Source of the DNA: Epiperipatus broadwayi
Lineage: Eukaryota > Onychophora > Udeonychophora > Euonychophora > Peripatidae
Reading direction: 5' to 3'
Length of the DNA stretch: 64,000 nt
Assembly (NCBI GenBank): GCA_028023455.1
Contig: JAQFVV010000280.1
Span: 124,001-188,000, forward strand
The notes under the pieces are model-generated. The model saw nothing but the letters and a program-made list of their open reading frames with translations, did no database searches and had not been told where the DNA came from. Positions within the stretch are counted from its first letter, which is position 1. Each line of letters starts with the position of its first letter. Below, in pieces: positions 47,860 through 59,890 of the stretch. The translations under genes were made by a program, and so were the position numbers.

Positions 47860-48753
47860 CTCAGACATTTGTATCCTACATCAGTGCTAAGACATATATC
47901 ACAACTACAGTTAATTCTATTCTCAAAACCACTCCTCAATCTATTATATTGCCTGCTCAACTTCCATAGGTAAGTCATTTTTTAGACTGATCATGCTATT
48001 GGTCATGCAGAGCTGTTAGATAAATTATAACATCAAATCTTTAATTGGTGTTTCATTTAAAGATCTGAAAAAAATTATATATCCTAACAGACATCTATAG
48101 TCAACCCTCCCAATTACAAAAACCTTAATCAGATTTCAAAATATGTGTGTTCCTCAATCATAGCTAAAATTTTTGCTTAACTTATAAGTTAATACAATTC
48201 TACAAAAACTTTCCATATTAACCATTTTAAATTAAATCTAGATCCCACATATATCTTATGTAATATTCATCCAGAAGATATGATACACATTCTTGAAACA
48301 TGTCCATACTTTTCATTTTTACAACACTTTGTATTCCTCAAGCAAATAATTAATCTAAAAGAATTGCTTGAAAAAAATATTAAAAATTACAATTCATATA
48401 ATTTCATAGTGTAGCTTGTTCACTGTTCTGTAATTTTTGACACCAAAAATATAATGTTCTAAAAAATAATAATAAAGAGTTGTATGATGTATATATGACC
48501 TAAAATATATACCTAGAAATATTATGAGAAAAATTTGGCAGAACAATAATTTTCTTAATTATTCATTACCTTAAAATGATATAAATTGTACTTTAAAACT
48601 GACTCACTATATTTAAACTTTAGTCACTATTTATAATAACTATATTTATAACACTTTATGACATATTTTTAAAAAAAATTCTCCTGTATATATGTTAATA
48701 CTTGTACATAATTTGTAATTAATAAAGTTTATTTTATTAAAAAAAAAAAAAAA
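47860..48753 (+). mobile_element. LINE 3' end: RNase H and zinc-knuckle remnants with poly(A)
   Basis: TDHAIGHAELLDKL (about 47,980-48,020) matches the HxGIxGNExADxLA block of LINE RNase H domains. FKDLKKIIYPN follows at the usual position. LDPTYILCNIHPEDMIHILETC (about 48,238-48,303, in two motif parts: LDPTYILC and EDMIHILETC) fits the C-terminal C-x(n)-ED-x2-H-x4-C knuckle of Jockey/I/R1-group LINEs. Stops are frequent. AATAAA at 48721 and a 15-nt A run (48739-48753) mark the 3' end. The RNase H makes it a different family from the CR1-like LINEs here. Confidence 0.55.
48721..48753 (+). terminator. poly(A) signal and retroposed poly(A) tail
   Basis: AATAAA at 48721-48726, then 12 bases, then 15 A (48739-48753). 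This is the end of the LINE copy. Confidence 0.7.
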
Positions 48754-49429
48754 TAATTCGATTTATAATAAGTTAGGGACACAAATAAATTGAGAAAAAT
48801 TAAACAATGAAAATAAAAATAATTTTTGATAAAGGGATTTTTAAAATATGCTATTCTTAGGACGATACTTGAAACATGATAGTTATTGCAATAAGAGGAT
48901 TAATAAAAAAGAAAAATAATGAAAATTTGGGAGATTTATTAATAAAATTAAAAAATCAGGTGTGCAAATCTAATTGTAGATTTATTATATTTAAAGTTAA
49001 AAGAATTATGAAGTATATTTTGAGGAAACAATAAAACACACTTTGATTATATACCTTGATATTAGTTAAAAAGTTGAGAAACTAGCATGTTGGGTGGGGG
49101 GGATGAAAAAGGTGATAATAATTTTAAAAGAGTTAAGATTTTTTGAAGAATAAAACAAATGAGAAGTAGATTAGAGATAACCTGTAAGATGATACATAAA
49201 ATATCTTTATATCTGATAATGATAAAAGATGATGCATTTGTTGTCTAGATGTCTGCCTAGTCCAAACTAGTTAATATAATACACAGAATCTCAAAACAAA
49301 ATTTAATTATAAATAAAATACAGAGTTTGTAAAAATATATATCTATTTTAAGAAAGAAAAAACAGGCATTAAAATGGTAATATTTAATATATTCTAACAA
49401 CAAATGATAAATATTAATCTCATTTGACT
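48754..49429. other. AT-rich, nothing recognised
   Basis: No signal supported beyond the adjoining elements. Confidence 0.4.
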
Positions 49430-50350
49430 TCATATTTGCAAGATGTGTTAAAAGTGATTGCCATTAATATTCAGACTCTTTTGATTATAGTGAACTATTG
49501 TTTGACTAACATGTTCATTTGTATCACTGCACATGCTAATTTCTTTCTGAAATATCACTAGTGTAACTGGCTTATTTTATAGTAACTACATCCTTTAAGG
49601 TTCCTCGTATGCAGGAGTCAAGAGGTAATACATTAGAATAGGGAAAACTCAACCACACCTCTCCTTTTTGTTTTTTATCCTAGAAAATTCACACCTCTTC
49701 TATTTGTTCATTGTCCTGGAAAATTCTTAAGATAAACTCTCACATCTGAGTGAAAGTAGAGTAGAACATCCTTACTGGAAGTAAAATCAATCATTTCAAA
49801 AAATCTAGGAATTTCAGAAAAAATAGATGTGCATAGCATGTCTATGTACACTTGATCAGTAATGGTACTTTCTAAAAAGATAATACATTTATTACATCCC
49901 ACACCAGACATTGATGTTCATTAAATTGAATTCTTTTTCCACATTATGTGTGAATTTTATGGATACATAATTACATCAGTTCACTGTTCTGTTGAATTTA
50001 TCAGACTAAATCACTTTCTCCACAAACTCCTCATTCTCTCATAACATATCTTGGAACCCTCACAATTGTGCATCCTTCAATCAGATTTATTTTCATTTAA
50101 TTTTTATAATAATCTTTTATGAAAACTTTTCATTTTACTGTTTTAAGTATGAGTTGTGTGCTTATTCTGCTAGCTCCTATTTTACATACACAGTGTTTAG
50201 TAGACTTTTATGGCAAGATATGCAGATTGTTCTCATAGTAGAAGTGTGGAGCTTCCCAAATCTTCCATTATGCACATCCCTCACAAAATAATATGCATCT
50301 CAAACTTATCACAAAAGGATGCAATTGTTATGTCTTGAAAATTCTATTCT
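49430..50350 (-). pseudogene. mariner/Tc1-like DDE transposase remnant
   Basis: Minus strand, N to C: SDKFNRTVN (near 50,000) fits the SDEAxFxxNGxVN block with the first catalytic Asp. INVWCGM (49,915-49,895) fits the VNVWCG block, STITDQVYIDML the GTVTxxxYxxML block, and HSDVRVYLKNFPG (about 49,750-49,712) the A-x2-VRxFLxxxFPGRWIGRRG block. ACAVIQMNMLV and AITFNTSC near 49,450-49,520 fit the C-terminal ACxxIPxxxL...NGxHFEH end. The order and spacing are right for arthropod mariner-type elements; the D of FQQDGAPPH is no longer visible. Stops and frame changes are many, and a 36-bp tandem duplication (repeat starts 49,655 and 49,691) lies in the FPG region. Terminal repeats were not found. 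Confidence 0.6.
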
Positions 50351-51629
50351 ATACTCATGCTTCCAATGCTATTGTTCTTCCATAATGTTCTTGAATTTCA
50401 AATGCCATTTCAAAATAGTCTTGCTTTCCTTGAATGATTACCATGCTTTCAATATTTTTGACTATCCTGCCTATCACACAGAAATACTAACATTCATTTG
50501 ATTGATATCATCTTTTGAGCAAACATCATTCTGTATATTGCTATTATAATTCAATTCAACTTCTAAAAATAATACAGAAATTATATCCCTTAAAAAGTGT
50601 ATACACTTTTTGATACTCAAGTATTTGAAGACATAAATATATTACAAACAAATGCTTGGATAGTTTTTAACTAAAACAGTGATTGGGTTAGGTTTATTTG
50701 AACACAAAATGAATTTGTTAAAGCTAATTATTTTTATGTTTGCAAACTTAACAGACAAAAATAAATTATGATCAACATTCTCTAGAGATTGTAAAGCTAT
50801 TAACCAAGTTAACATTTGATAGCTAAAGTCAAATAGTGCTAAGAATCTCCTGATTGCAAATCTAGACTGCAATCTGATGGTGGCTTTTTATTTAGCCTCT
50901 TACAACTACCGATCAATAGAAAAAATATATGGATTGAAAGAATAACTATTTAATAATAAGTGAGACCTTGTCAGATTTCCAATTGATATAAAATACAAAT
51001 ATGTACTTTACTATAAAGTCACAAATATTGCAAGTAGTCTTTGAAAGTGATTCATCATAAATAAAAGATAAAAGAACAATATTGTGAAAATTAGTAATAT
51101 ATCAAAAAGAGTAGCAACATTAGTTATTTTATTTTGTGGAAAATATCAAATAAAAATAGGTCAGCTTTAGGCCACATTGTGATTTTAAAAAAAGTATAAA
51201 CATTTTATTTAAATTTACAGACCAAATAATATTTGTCATGGAAAATTTTAATACTAGAATTGGAAAATGATTAAAAGATTTAAATGCTGTAGTTAAATTT
51301 AATTATAGAAAGATAAATAAAAAATTACAAAGATCTGTGGAATTTTCATGAAAAAAAATGTATACAAAGATGTAAATAACTGTACTTCTTTAATAAAATA
51401 TTAAATAGAACTGGTCATAAAATAGTTCAGATGAAAATAAAACAAGTGGATTACTAGCAAAAAATATATACTTTAAGATTATAATATATTTAATAAATTC
51501 AATACAAGAAGTAATTATTGATTAATGAGATGTAAAACTTGTGTTATTGCAAAACTAGAAAAACCAAAGCTATTTAAAAAACATTATTAGTGCTTGATAC
51601 TTCTAGCATTCAGAAATACTACAATGAAT
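50351..51629. other. AT-rich, nothing recognised
   Basis: The N-terminal HTH of the mariner relic may reach into 50,350-50,520 but cannot be shown. The rest is featureless. Confidence 0.4.
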
Positions 51630-53765
51630 TTAACCTGCAAAAGATACAACTGGTATGGGGTATTGCTATGAATTTTCAAATGCCCTAATTTTATATTATT
51701 TTTATAAATTGAATAGTTGTCTGCCTCAATACTTTCAAATTATGTCTCTATTTTATGAAAATCAAATTAGTTTGCCACTTTTCTAGAACTTATCAATTTC
51801 TGATTATTTTTTTATGTAATTCTTATATTACTTTTTATAAGTAATGGTTATAATGATAAAAATCAAATTTATTTTATTACAATATTTATTTTAAAAAATG
51901 CATTCAACTGAATTCAATTACCAGACCTATAAAACTTTTGAATGATGTTGTTTTTATGTAGTATTGTTGCATAGAATTCATACATGAGGGTTTTTTTAAA
52001 ATTGTACACCATCATGTCTGAAAAATAACAGCAGTCACCTATTTCAAAATTTTCTAAAAAAATTGTTCAACTGATTTTAATTTTGAAGAATAGTGCTTGA
52101 AAATGCTAGATGATGATAATGTTTCTGATATTATGAAAGATAATAATGATGTGGAAATCGAAAGTGAACCTAACATTGATACTTAAATCTCTGAATATGA
52201 TACTGAAGAGAATGCTAGAATTACAGATTAGATAGTGAATAATTCAAATTAATTGAATATTTGACCATGATACTGAATTAAGATGGTATAAAGAGATTGC
52301 AATAGTAAATAAAATAAAACTTCATATTAGTCAAAGCTTTATCAGCATTGATAAATAATGCAAAAACTTTAGGAGATAACCCAGATCCTGAAAACATATG
52401 AAATTTATTTTCAAAATCATACTCATCTTTTTGCTGTGGATTTTTTAGAACTAAAAACCATTGTTGGGACTATTAACCTACATGGGAATATTTAAACTAA
52501 GCAATAAAAATCTTGATATATTGCATGCAACTAGATAAGAAATTTTTCAAAAAAACTATGCCTAAAAAAGTTTGAATTTTTACTTTGCTATCTTTACTTT
52601 GATAATTCTGATGATGAAAAAAATCAGAAAAAAATAATTTTATAGCTGCTATCAGTAATTTATTTGAAATGTTATTGAAAATTGTCAAAAATGCCTGTAA
52701 CATTTAGAGGAAGATGCTGACTTAAAATTTATATGCCAAAAAAAGTTTGAAAAACATAGAATACAAAGTTTACCTAACTGATATGATAGGAAATTATCTT
52801 TTAAATTGTTCACATATATTCAAGAAAAGATTCTGACAGCAAGATGTTGAATAAAGAAGAAAAATATTTTAGCATCCCATTGTAGTCCTTTATTATATTG
52901 GTAAAACCAATAGACAACTCCAACAGAAATATTAATGCAGAAAATAGATTTAGCTCTGTATAAGTGGTCCAAATGTTGCAACAGAGGGAAATAACTTATT
53001 TGCAAACTTTGGAAAAAATAAAAGGCAAATACTTACAACTTTTCTGCCACCAAGGTATAGAGCAGTAGAAAACACTATATGGATTTTGTTACATTATACT
53101 GTTAACATATGTCACAAAAAATATATAGCTGTATTATTTTCTTCTAAGCATCATAATAATTACATCAATTCTAGCACAGGAAATCCAGAAGTAATTATGG
53201 ACTACAACTTGACAAAAAAAGGAGTGGATGCATTTGATTGTAAGTGCACTAATTGTTCATCCTGTAGAAAATAAGATGTCAGTCAATGGCATCTTTCCAA
53301 ATGCTAAATATTATAACTGTCAGTTCATTTACTTTTCATCATACTTTTAAAAAGCCACAAAAAATTCAATGAATGATTTTTTTAAAATCATCAGCAAAAT
53401 TATTTACATATCTATATTTGAAAGAAAAGTTCCAAACTTATTAATAATGACAGATGCAAGATTTCTAATGACAACAGGCTTGATGTAAAAAAAAAAAAAA
53501 CCTGTTATCAGCATCCTATGCAATTGAAAAGGAAATTTTTTACATGTGCAAAAAATATAACAAACCAATTTGTGTGGAGCATATCAAAATAACTTGTAGT
53601 AAGTATGGTGTTTTAAAATAAAATTATTTTTTTATTTTATATATTTTAAATGCGCATTTATATTTTTTAATATATTACAAAATAATATATTTTTATTAGC
53701 AATATTGCATACCAGTTGTGTCTTAACATTACATTACAAAATTTGTTGTACCCATTGTGGGTTAA
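51630..53765 (+). mobile_element. piggyBac element relic with TTAA at both ends
   Basis: TTAACCTGCAAAAGATACAAC starts at 51630, and TGTACCCATTGTGGGTTAA ends at 53765. Reverse-complemented, the right end reads TTAACCCACAATGGGTACAAC, matching the left in about 15 of 21 positions. CAACTGGTATG...TATTGCTA recurs further in on both sides. TTAA duplication, 2.1-kb length and the transposase inside make a full-length but dead piggyBac copy. Confidence 0.75.
52100..53330 (+). pseudogene. piggyBac transposase remnant
   Basis: An acidic start (LDDDNVSDIMKD and IESEPNID near 52,105-52,185) is typical of the piggyBac N-terminus. LSNKNLDILHATR (52,498-52,535) precedes the DDE fold, and VIENCQKC (52,673-52,697) matches the F-x-ENCQKxYxPG block. 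The best segment, 53,125-53,300, reads LFSSKHHNNYI, NPEVIMDYN, TKKGVDAFD and NCSSCRK, the conserved VxxLST-x-H...DYNxxKGGVDxxD...RKTxRW end. The first catalytic Asp region near 52,740 is unreadable. More than 20 stops are present. It is ancient and non-functional. Confidence 0.75.
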
Positions 53766-55519
53766 GTTATATATATATATATATATTTATACACCCACAT
53801 TAATAGATAAAAATGTTTACAATGTTGGATCAGTTTATTTAAATGTGAAAATAAAAAAGTGTGTACTTTGTAGCCAAATTTGTTATCAGTATCCATTATT
53901 CCAACCAATACCCATGGTAGATATACATAACTCAGCACTCACTATTTACAAAGCTCATTAAATGAATAAAAATCATAATTACATCGACTACAAATCTGAC
54001 TAACTAATTTACAATGTTAAATGAACACATATATACAATAGCCTCATCATCAAAGTCCAATAATTGACATTCCATCTTGGGGATCCCCTACCTAAGTATG
54101 GTTGATGGAAAAGAACATCCACATTGAAAAATTAGTCATTCATACAGAATAAAATAAATATAACTTAGTTAAAATAAACAAACAACATGAACTCTGTTCT
54201 GTAATAGTGCATGTAATTAATATGAAATAGTATCAAAACTAATTCCATTATTACGTGATGGTGATCCAAATGTCAAATCACTATGGAGGGAACTGGCCTA
54301 AACTTTAGTTAATAAATTTTCTCCCAATGTATGTTGATTTTAAGCATTTAGATTCTTCCAATTGTAGGCATATTAAAATTTCTAATTGTAGAAATGAAAT
54401 GAGAATAGAATTTTACAAAATATAAAAATATCTAACACTTAATAAATCAAATTTTTTTCAATCATTTAGATTAAAGTCCATGAATCTAGCAATAATGTTT
54501 CTCATGGTTATAGTCTGCCATCCTCTCCATTATATTCTGTCAAATCCTTCCTCAATTCTTCAAATTCCTCAGCAACATGCTTGGAATGATGTTTCTGTTT
54601 TTTGAAGTTGCTTTTCTCCTGGATTTATTCAAACACTTTGGATGGGATGTTTGATGTTTGTTTAGGCATTATATAGATGAGTGAATTAAATCATTATGCT
54701 TCTACGGTTGAGAGAATAGCATTCGAGTCCTATGGTGACTTTATTTAGCCAGAATACACTGCTTAGTATTTTTATAATAGATTTAATTTTCTTCAACTCA
54801 TTATTTAGCATTTAGTTAATTATATAAAAGAAAAAATTTTACTTCATCATTTATCTATATAACCTGGCAATGTAGTTTTTTCCTTTTCTCCTCATTCAAA
54901 CAAAAGTGCAGTATTTTATTTTTAATTGTCAACTCAAAATTAGGTCAATTCTTTTATTAAACTGCAAGAAATTATCTTTTCTTATTTCAAAAATTGATTA
55001 TGATTTTTTTCAACTTTTTGCAATGTGAAAATTATATAACTGGTACAGGATTTTCAAACAAATCATCCATCTATTTTTGCATTCTAAGGTTAGATTTTGA
55101 CATATTGTTTGCATGCAGTTATCTTATCCTTTGATAAATAACAAAAGATGATGGAAATGAACCCAGTTCACTTTTATATCATGCCTAGTTTCCTTTGTCT
55201 AATATATCAGCTTTTTCATTTCCTTTTTTACCTGTAGTTGTCTATTAATGCATGTATTAAATGGTTGTAGTTAAAATAAAAATTATGTAATAAAATTCTA
55301 CTCATTTTCTAACACTTGGTTGCTTAGCTATCGTCTTGACATTATGTTGTCACTATGTCCTTCTAAATTGAAGTCATAATTCATGATGTTTAATACACTG
55401 ACAAATACCTAATGTTAGTATATATATATATATAAAAGATCTTATTAAATGGTCTTTTTTTACTTTACTTTGAAAAAGATAAATTATCCCATTGAGACAG
55501 TATTTAATTCAAGATTTAA
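53766..55519. other. AT-rich with one coding-like patch
   Basis: Starts with an AT microsatellite (53,768-53,788). Apart from the patch at 54,508-54,640 nothing was recognised. Confidence 0.4.
54508..54640 (-). pseudogene. coding-like remnant, unidentified
   Basis: Minus strand: FKKQKHHSKHVAEEF and EELRKDLTEYNGEDGRL followed by a stop, a charged sequence unlike the random open stretches of this AT-rich DNA. A stop lies upstream near 54,635. It may be the C-terminus of a decayed transposase or a retroposed gene. I cannot name it. Confidence 0.25.
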
Positions 55520-55521
55520 TA

Positions 55522-56391
55522 CACCTGGGTCTCATTTTACATGATAGATAGGTTCCTTAGAAAACATGTGCAAATAAAATTGTGCAAAAATAGATGTAAC
55601 TTACATTGAAAAAGGGGGGATGCAGTCTGTGATTTTTCAAAATTCGTGTAAAAGCAAAGCACCAACGTAAAATTACTTTAAAATTCGCGAAAAAAAAAAA
55701 TAAGAAAATAAAATATGACTAATAAAAAATTTCAAATTTGAAAAAAATTGATACAAGACAAACTTTTTTTTAACTATAATATTTAATTTTATTCAAAATA
55801 ATATATTTTTATGCATAATTTACAGTACAGTAATTTACATTTTTTATACACATTTTAATTATTATAATTTTCTGGTGACAACATAATTAGTAATTAATCT
55901 TTGAGATGATGATTTTATTAATTGTTTATGAAGCTCGCAATATCCAGATATACAACCATTTAGCTCTCATTGGAATTTAATAGCACGTTAATGATTAGTG
56001 TCATTAATAAGAAAATAATAATTGATTACGTTCTTTTTTTAAAAAGCAAAAACAGAATGTGATTTAAAATGCAAAATTAACACGCACAATGTTTGAACAA
56101 ATTTACATTATAATCTTGTGAAATTTAATATGTGTATACATAAAATGTGGAAATCATGATTTTAATTTCATTATTGCATAAAATCTTACTATTATAAAAA
56201 ACACTGAAAATATTGAAATTACTAAGATGAAAGTCGAATTCCAATAATGTGCTATTACTTTCAATATAACATAAGTGCATGAAATTTATTATTTAAAGTA
56301 ATAGCGCATTATCGGAAATCGGCTTCCGGTGAAACACGAATCGCGTCACAAAATCGTGTTAAATAAGTCCATGTAAAAAGAGACCCAAGTG
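55522..56391. mobile_element. 870-bp MITE of Tc1/mariner type (TA target)
   Basis: The left end TA|CACCTGGGTCTC and right end GAGACCCAAGTG|TA are inverted, followed on both sides by TTTTACATG. TA duplications at 55520-55521 and 56392-56393 fit mariner-superfamily insertion. An internal imperfect hairpin with 31-bp arms (about 56,230-56,260 and 56,296-56,326) surrounds a 35-bp loop. CG-containing words (TCGCG, ACACGAATCGCG) are unusual for this window. No transposase frame. Confidence 0.75.
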
Positions 56392-57036
56392 TACAACTTT
56401 TGTCCTGCATGTATATATATATAGAATCACCCACCTTCTTTACCTCTAACTATCATGACAAATAGTAAATCTAAATACCCTACCTTCCTTACTATCCAAT
56501 CTTTAAAGGTGCTTGGTCCTCAGGTAGAGTGCAAAATATCATTGGCAGCAAACTACCAATAACATAAACACTTGACTACTGGATAAATACTAATGAAGTA
56601 AACACTTTATTTATTTTAAGGTAAACCCTTTAGGTGCCAGTTAATTACATTCGTAATCAACATGTTATCTGATCAGCATTAATTCCAGTACCTGAGCCTC
56701 CAACTAGCTCATTGGATTGTAACTACCTTTTAAGAAAAATAAAACTTTGCCCTCTCTAATAATCCTATCTCAATAATAATGATAATTTACTGAATGATAA
56801 AATATTAACATCTTTAAACAACAAATCCTTACTTTTAAAAAATATAGTTTCTCTATTCTTTTAATTTTAACTTAATTATTTCTTATTAATAATTAAATCT
56901 CTCCATTTCCATCTTATTAAAATATTGTTCAGCATAAATGTGTATTTAAATATAAATGTAAATATTTAAACGACAATTTAAGTATTTCCTTTTCTTAAAA
57001 AAAACAATCGTTTTACTTTATAAGTTAAACACACAT

Positions 57037-57116
57037 ATTCTTTTCATTTTAAATAAATATTTTAATACATTATATTACTCTTTTCATTTTAAATAAATAT
57101 TTTAATACATTATATT
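57037..57116 (+). repeat. 40-bp perfect-type tandem duplication
   Basis: Two adjacent copies (57,037-57,076 and 57,077-57,116) of a CTTTTCATTTTAAATAAATA-type unit, essentially identical. A recent replication-slippage event. Confidence 0.85.
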
Positions 57117-57423
57117 AAATAAAATATACATGACATATTAGATTAAAATATACACATATGTACACACTATGTCTTTAAATATAATTAAATACAGAAGTCA
57201 ATATTTGTAAAGTTTAAAGTTTTATTTATCACAGTTTATTTTTTATTTTAAAAGGAAATCAAGAATGAGAGAATACTAAAATCAAAAGTTACCTAGGATT
57301 TGGAAATTTGAAATGATATACACAGCATAATGTAGTTTCTCTAAAAGTTATTTATGACCGGTTAGCGCTAACTTCAAGCAAATGTTCTTTGACTCTGTGA
57401 TATTATATAACTTTTGTGGATTT

Positions 57424-57536
57424 TTCAGCATCGACACTCTGGTACTTTATTGCTTTACTCGACCATGATTTACCTTCCAAATTATCTGCTGATGTTATTC
57501 ACAGTGAGGCTCCAGCTTATTGTACAATATGATAAA
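57424..57536 (+). pseudogene. possible gag-like patch of an LTR element
   Basis: About 35 open codons read FVDFSASTLWYFIALLDHD and LPSKLSADVIHSEAPAY. The pattern aLDxDLxxKVxDVIxxxPxxxPY resembles the capsid middle region of arthropod gypsy gag. The same DNA also looks like an exon (acceptor TGGATTTTTCAG, donor ACA|GTGAGG). Both readings are weak. Confidence 0.2.
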
Positions 57537-58889
57537 TTTAACACTGCATCATTCCGGTAGACATAACAATTTATATAATTGTTATATCTGTAACTTTAAG
57601 AAATATTTTTAAATGTTTTTAAGACATCAAAAATAAATGGAATATTAAAAGTTTTAAAACATCTTAACAATGGAAAACTTTTGTTATATCCAGTGTCTAT
57701 TGTCTCGTGAAATTACTGTCCTTTACTTCGCTCTGATTGGGTTTCTATTTTTTTCTTCAACATTTTTACCCACACACTCACACATTTAATTATTTTATTA
57801 TAAAACAAAACGAAATTCTCTTTATTATTTTTTTTTATTATAAACTAATCAAAATAATATTAAATCATTTTATTTTATAAGATCGATTTTTTTTTTCTTC
57901 TTAAAAAAAAAAAATCTTACCCTCTTTAAAAGCATTTATTATTTATTTTCTGTAACAAAAACCCCCCTACTCTACTTTTCAGTTTTTTAATTTTTTTTTT
58001 TTCAACTCTTAACTTTTATTCCCAGTTTATATTTAAAAGATGAAATTTATGAGATATTACTACTTTTAAATAATACTACAATTCAATAACAATTTACTTC
58101 AGTACAATATATATATGTTTGCATTATAAAACAATTGACAGTGTGTATCCAACTATCTATTATCTAGTTTGTTTTAAATGAGTTTGATTTGCTGTTGTGG
58201 ATAAATACAGGCTTGTCTAGACAGGATTGTAAGCAACCCTTACAACTCTCCAACCCTTACAGGGTTAAAGTTTTATGCCTTCATCAAAATTTGAACCCTT
58301 AAGTGATGTGTGTATTGCCATTGTGATTTTTTTAAAGAAGGGTTAAAACACCTACCTATTTTAACTTCTAATACTTTCTCAATTATCTTCATGCTTCTTT
58401 ACAATTTCTTTTTATTTTATTACATGCATTATAATAAAATGATATTTATATATGGTTTCTTTTTTATTATGGTGGTTGTATGGTTTAAACTCAACTGGTA
58501 ATATGTCTATTGCAGATGACATATAGTTAAACTCATTATCATTTATCCTGCTCACTTTTTGAGACTTACTTAATTTCTCTAAGGGCTAAATGAAGTATTG
58601 CAATGTCCATCATTCTGTATAGATCAACCCCTACTTCTCAGGTGATTCTAAAAAATTACAGTAATTACTTTCACACTTATCTGGATATACTCTTATCATA
58701 GAATACTGACCTTATATATTTTTGATATCATCTCCCTTTCTTTTTTCAACTAAAGTTCATGCTTATCCATAACCTTGCCTGTTAATCAAATATGTTAGTT
58801 ATGTAGTTCCTTTGACCAAAATATGGTTTTAAAATACAAGCATTGTATGTTTCCTTAATTTTCAGTTCCACTTCTATCCAAAAATGCAT

Positions 58890-59050
58890 TTGGCCTTGAT
58901 TGCTACATGACAGTAAATGGTCCTTCATATTGGTGATAAAATCTTTGGTGTCTGCCTTCCATTGGTTTACTCAGATAGAGCAGCTTGATAAATAGTTTAT
59001 TATCTATCTTGAAGTAATATGTACTCCTTCTTGTTTTTGTTCCTTTGTTC
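58890..59050 (-). pseudogene. gypsy integrase C-terminal (GPY/F-like) module
   Basis: Minus strand: LYLSKPMEGRHQRFY followed by HQYEGPFTV, the Y-x-GPF/Y strand that follows the integrase core in this class, then a stop. It lies about 170 bp after the end of the core stretch, as expected. Confidence 0.65.
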
Positions 59051-59216
59051 AGTCTTATCCAATAATTGATTATATGTCTGGTTATTTAATTGAGGTTTAG
59101 TTTTTTGTAAATAATATAGGAATAGACTGGTTGAAGTGTAGTCTAATGGGCATGAATCCAATCTATCCATTTATGCTCCAATAGGTGTAATTGACTACAC
59201 ACTCCATTTGCTTTAT

Positions 59217-59890
59217 TCACCCATTATACTCATTCTCTAGGTATGTTCTGAACAAATGTCTGAGCTCTTGCATCACATGTTCACAAGGGTTTGACTGTGG
59301 ATTTCTAATGGACATGAGCTTGTATCTTATTTTGGATTTTTCCACCCAATATTTCGATTCTTTGAATAGGAAATGTATACCATTGTCTATTAAAATAGTT
59401 TTGGGCTTCCCTATTCTCATAGTATTTAATACCTTGATTATATGTCTGGTATTAAACTGGGGTATTGGGTAAGTAGAAATGTATTTTGAAAATAGATCAT
59501 AAGTGAGCAATAGGTATTTCTGTTTGCTAAATGTGGGCAATGGCCCATAATAATGAATCACTAAGATCTCATTTGGGCTTTTAGGCATAATGGATTTTAA
59601 AGTGTTACTGTGATTTTATTTTACTGGCTTGTCTTGTAGGTGCACTAGACAATGTTGAAGTGATTTCAATATATCCTTATATATTCTTAGCCAGTAGAAC
59701 AAGTTTTTAGATGTACTGTTTTATGGGAACCATAGTGTCATAAAGAATATCCACTGTCAGTGGATATTCTTTATGAGTGGGATGCCCAATGTTTTATGAG
59801 TGGGATGCCCAATGTTTTATGAGTGGGATGCCTAATGTTTTAGGTATTACTACCATCCACTCATCCATATTGGTATTTACTCTATATAAT
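59217..59890 (-). pseudogene. gypsy integrase: zinc-binding region and catalytic core
   Basis: The N-terminal part, before 59,640, shows DEWMVVIPKTL, FYWLRIYKDILK and HCLVHLQDKP; the second Cys of the usual CxxC is His. The core (59,588-59,217, open) reads IHYYGPLP, TYDLFSKYI, ILIDNGIHF and NPQSNPCEHVMQELRHLF. The second catalytic Asp (in IDNG) and the Glu (in NPCEHV) are kept, but the first Asp, expected in the D-x-YGPLP strand, is His (codon 59,553-59,555). The zinc region is scrambled by a palindrome and a 23-bp tandem repeat (59,740-59,842), which shift the frame. It could not have been active in this form. Confidence 0.8.
59740..59842. repeat. 35-bp perfect palindrome plus 23-bp x 3 tandem repeat
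   Basis: 59740-59756 and 59758-59774 are perfect inverted 17-mers with a single-base spacer. Directly after it, three copies of GAGTGGGATGCCCAATGTTTTAT (starts 59775, 59798, 59821) follow, the last with one change. All lie inside the integrase zinc-binding region. Confidence 0.9.

Larger units (their letters stand above)
56394..58869. other. AT-rich with a tandem repeat and gypsy-like traces
   Basis: Mostly featureless AT-rich DNA. It includes the 40-bp tandem at 57,037 and a gag-like patch at 57,424. Near 58,227-58,265 there is a hairpin (TTGTAAG/CTTACAA) and a repeated CAACCCTTACA that could be the LTR edge of the gypsy element on the right; no clear boundary was found. Confidence 0.4.

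Noticed and set aside
53768-53788. AT dinucleotide tract next to the piggyBac right end
   Set aside because: Simple microsatellite; common in the window and not linked to the element.
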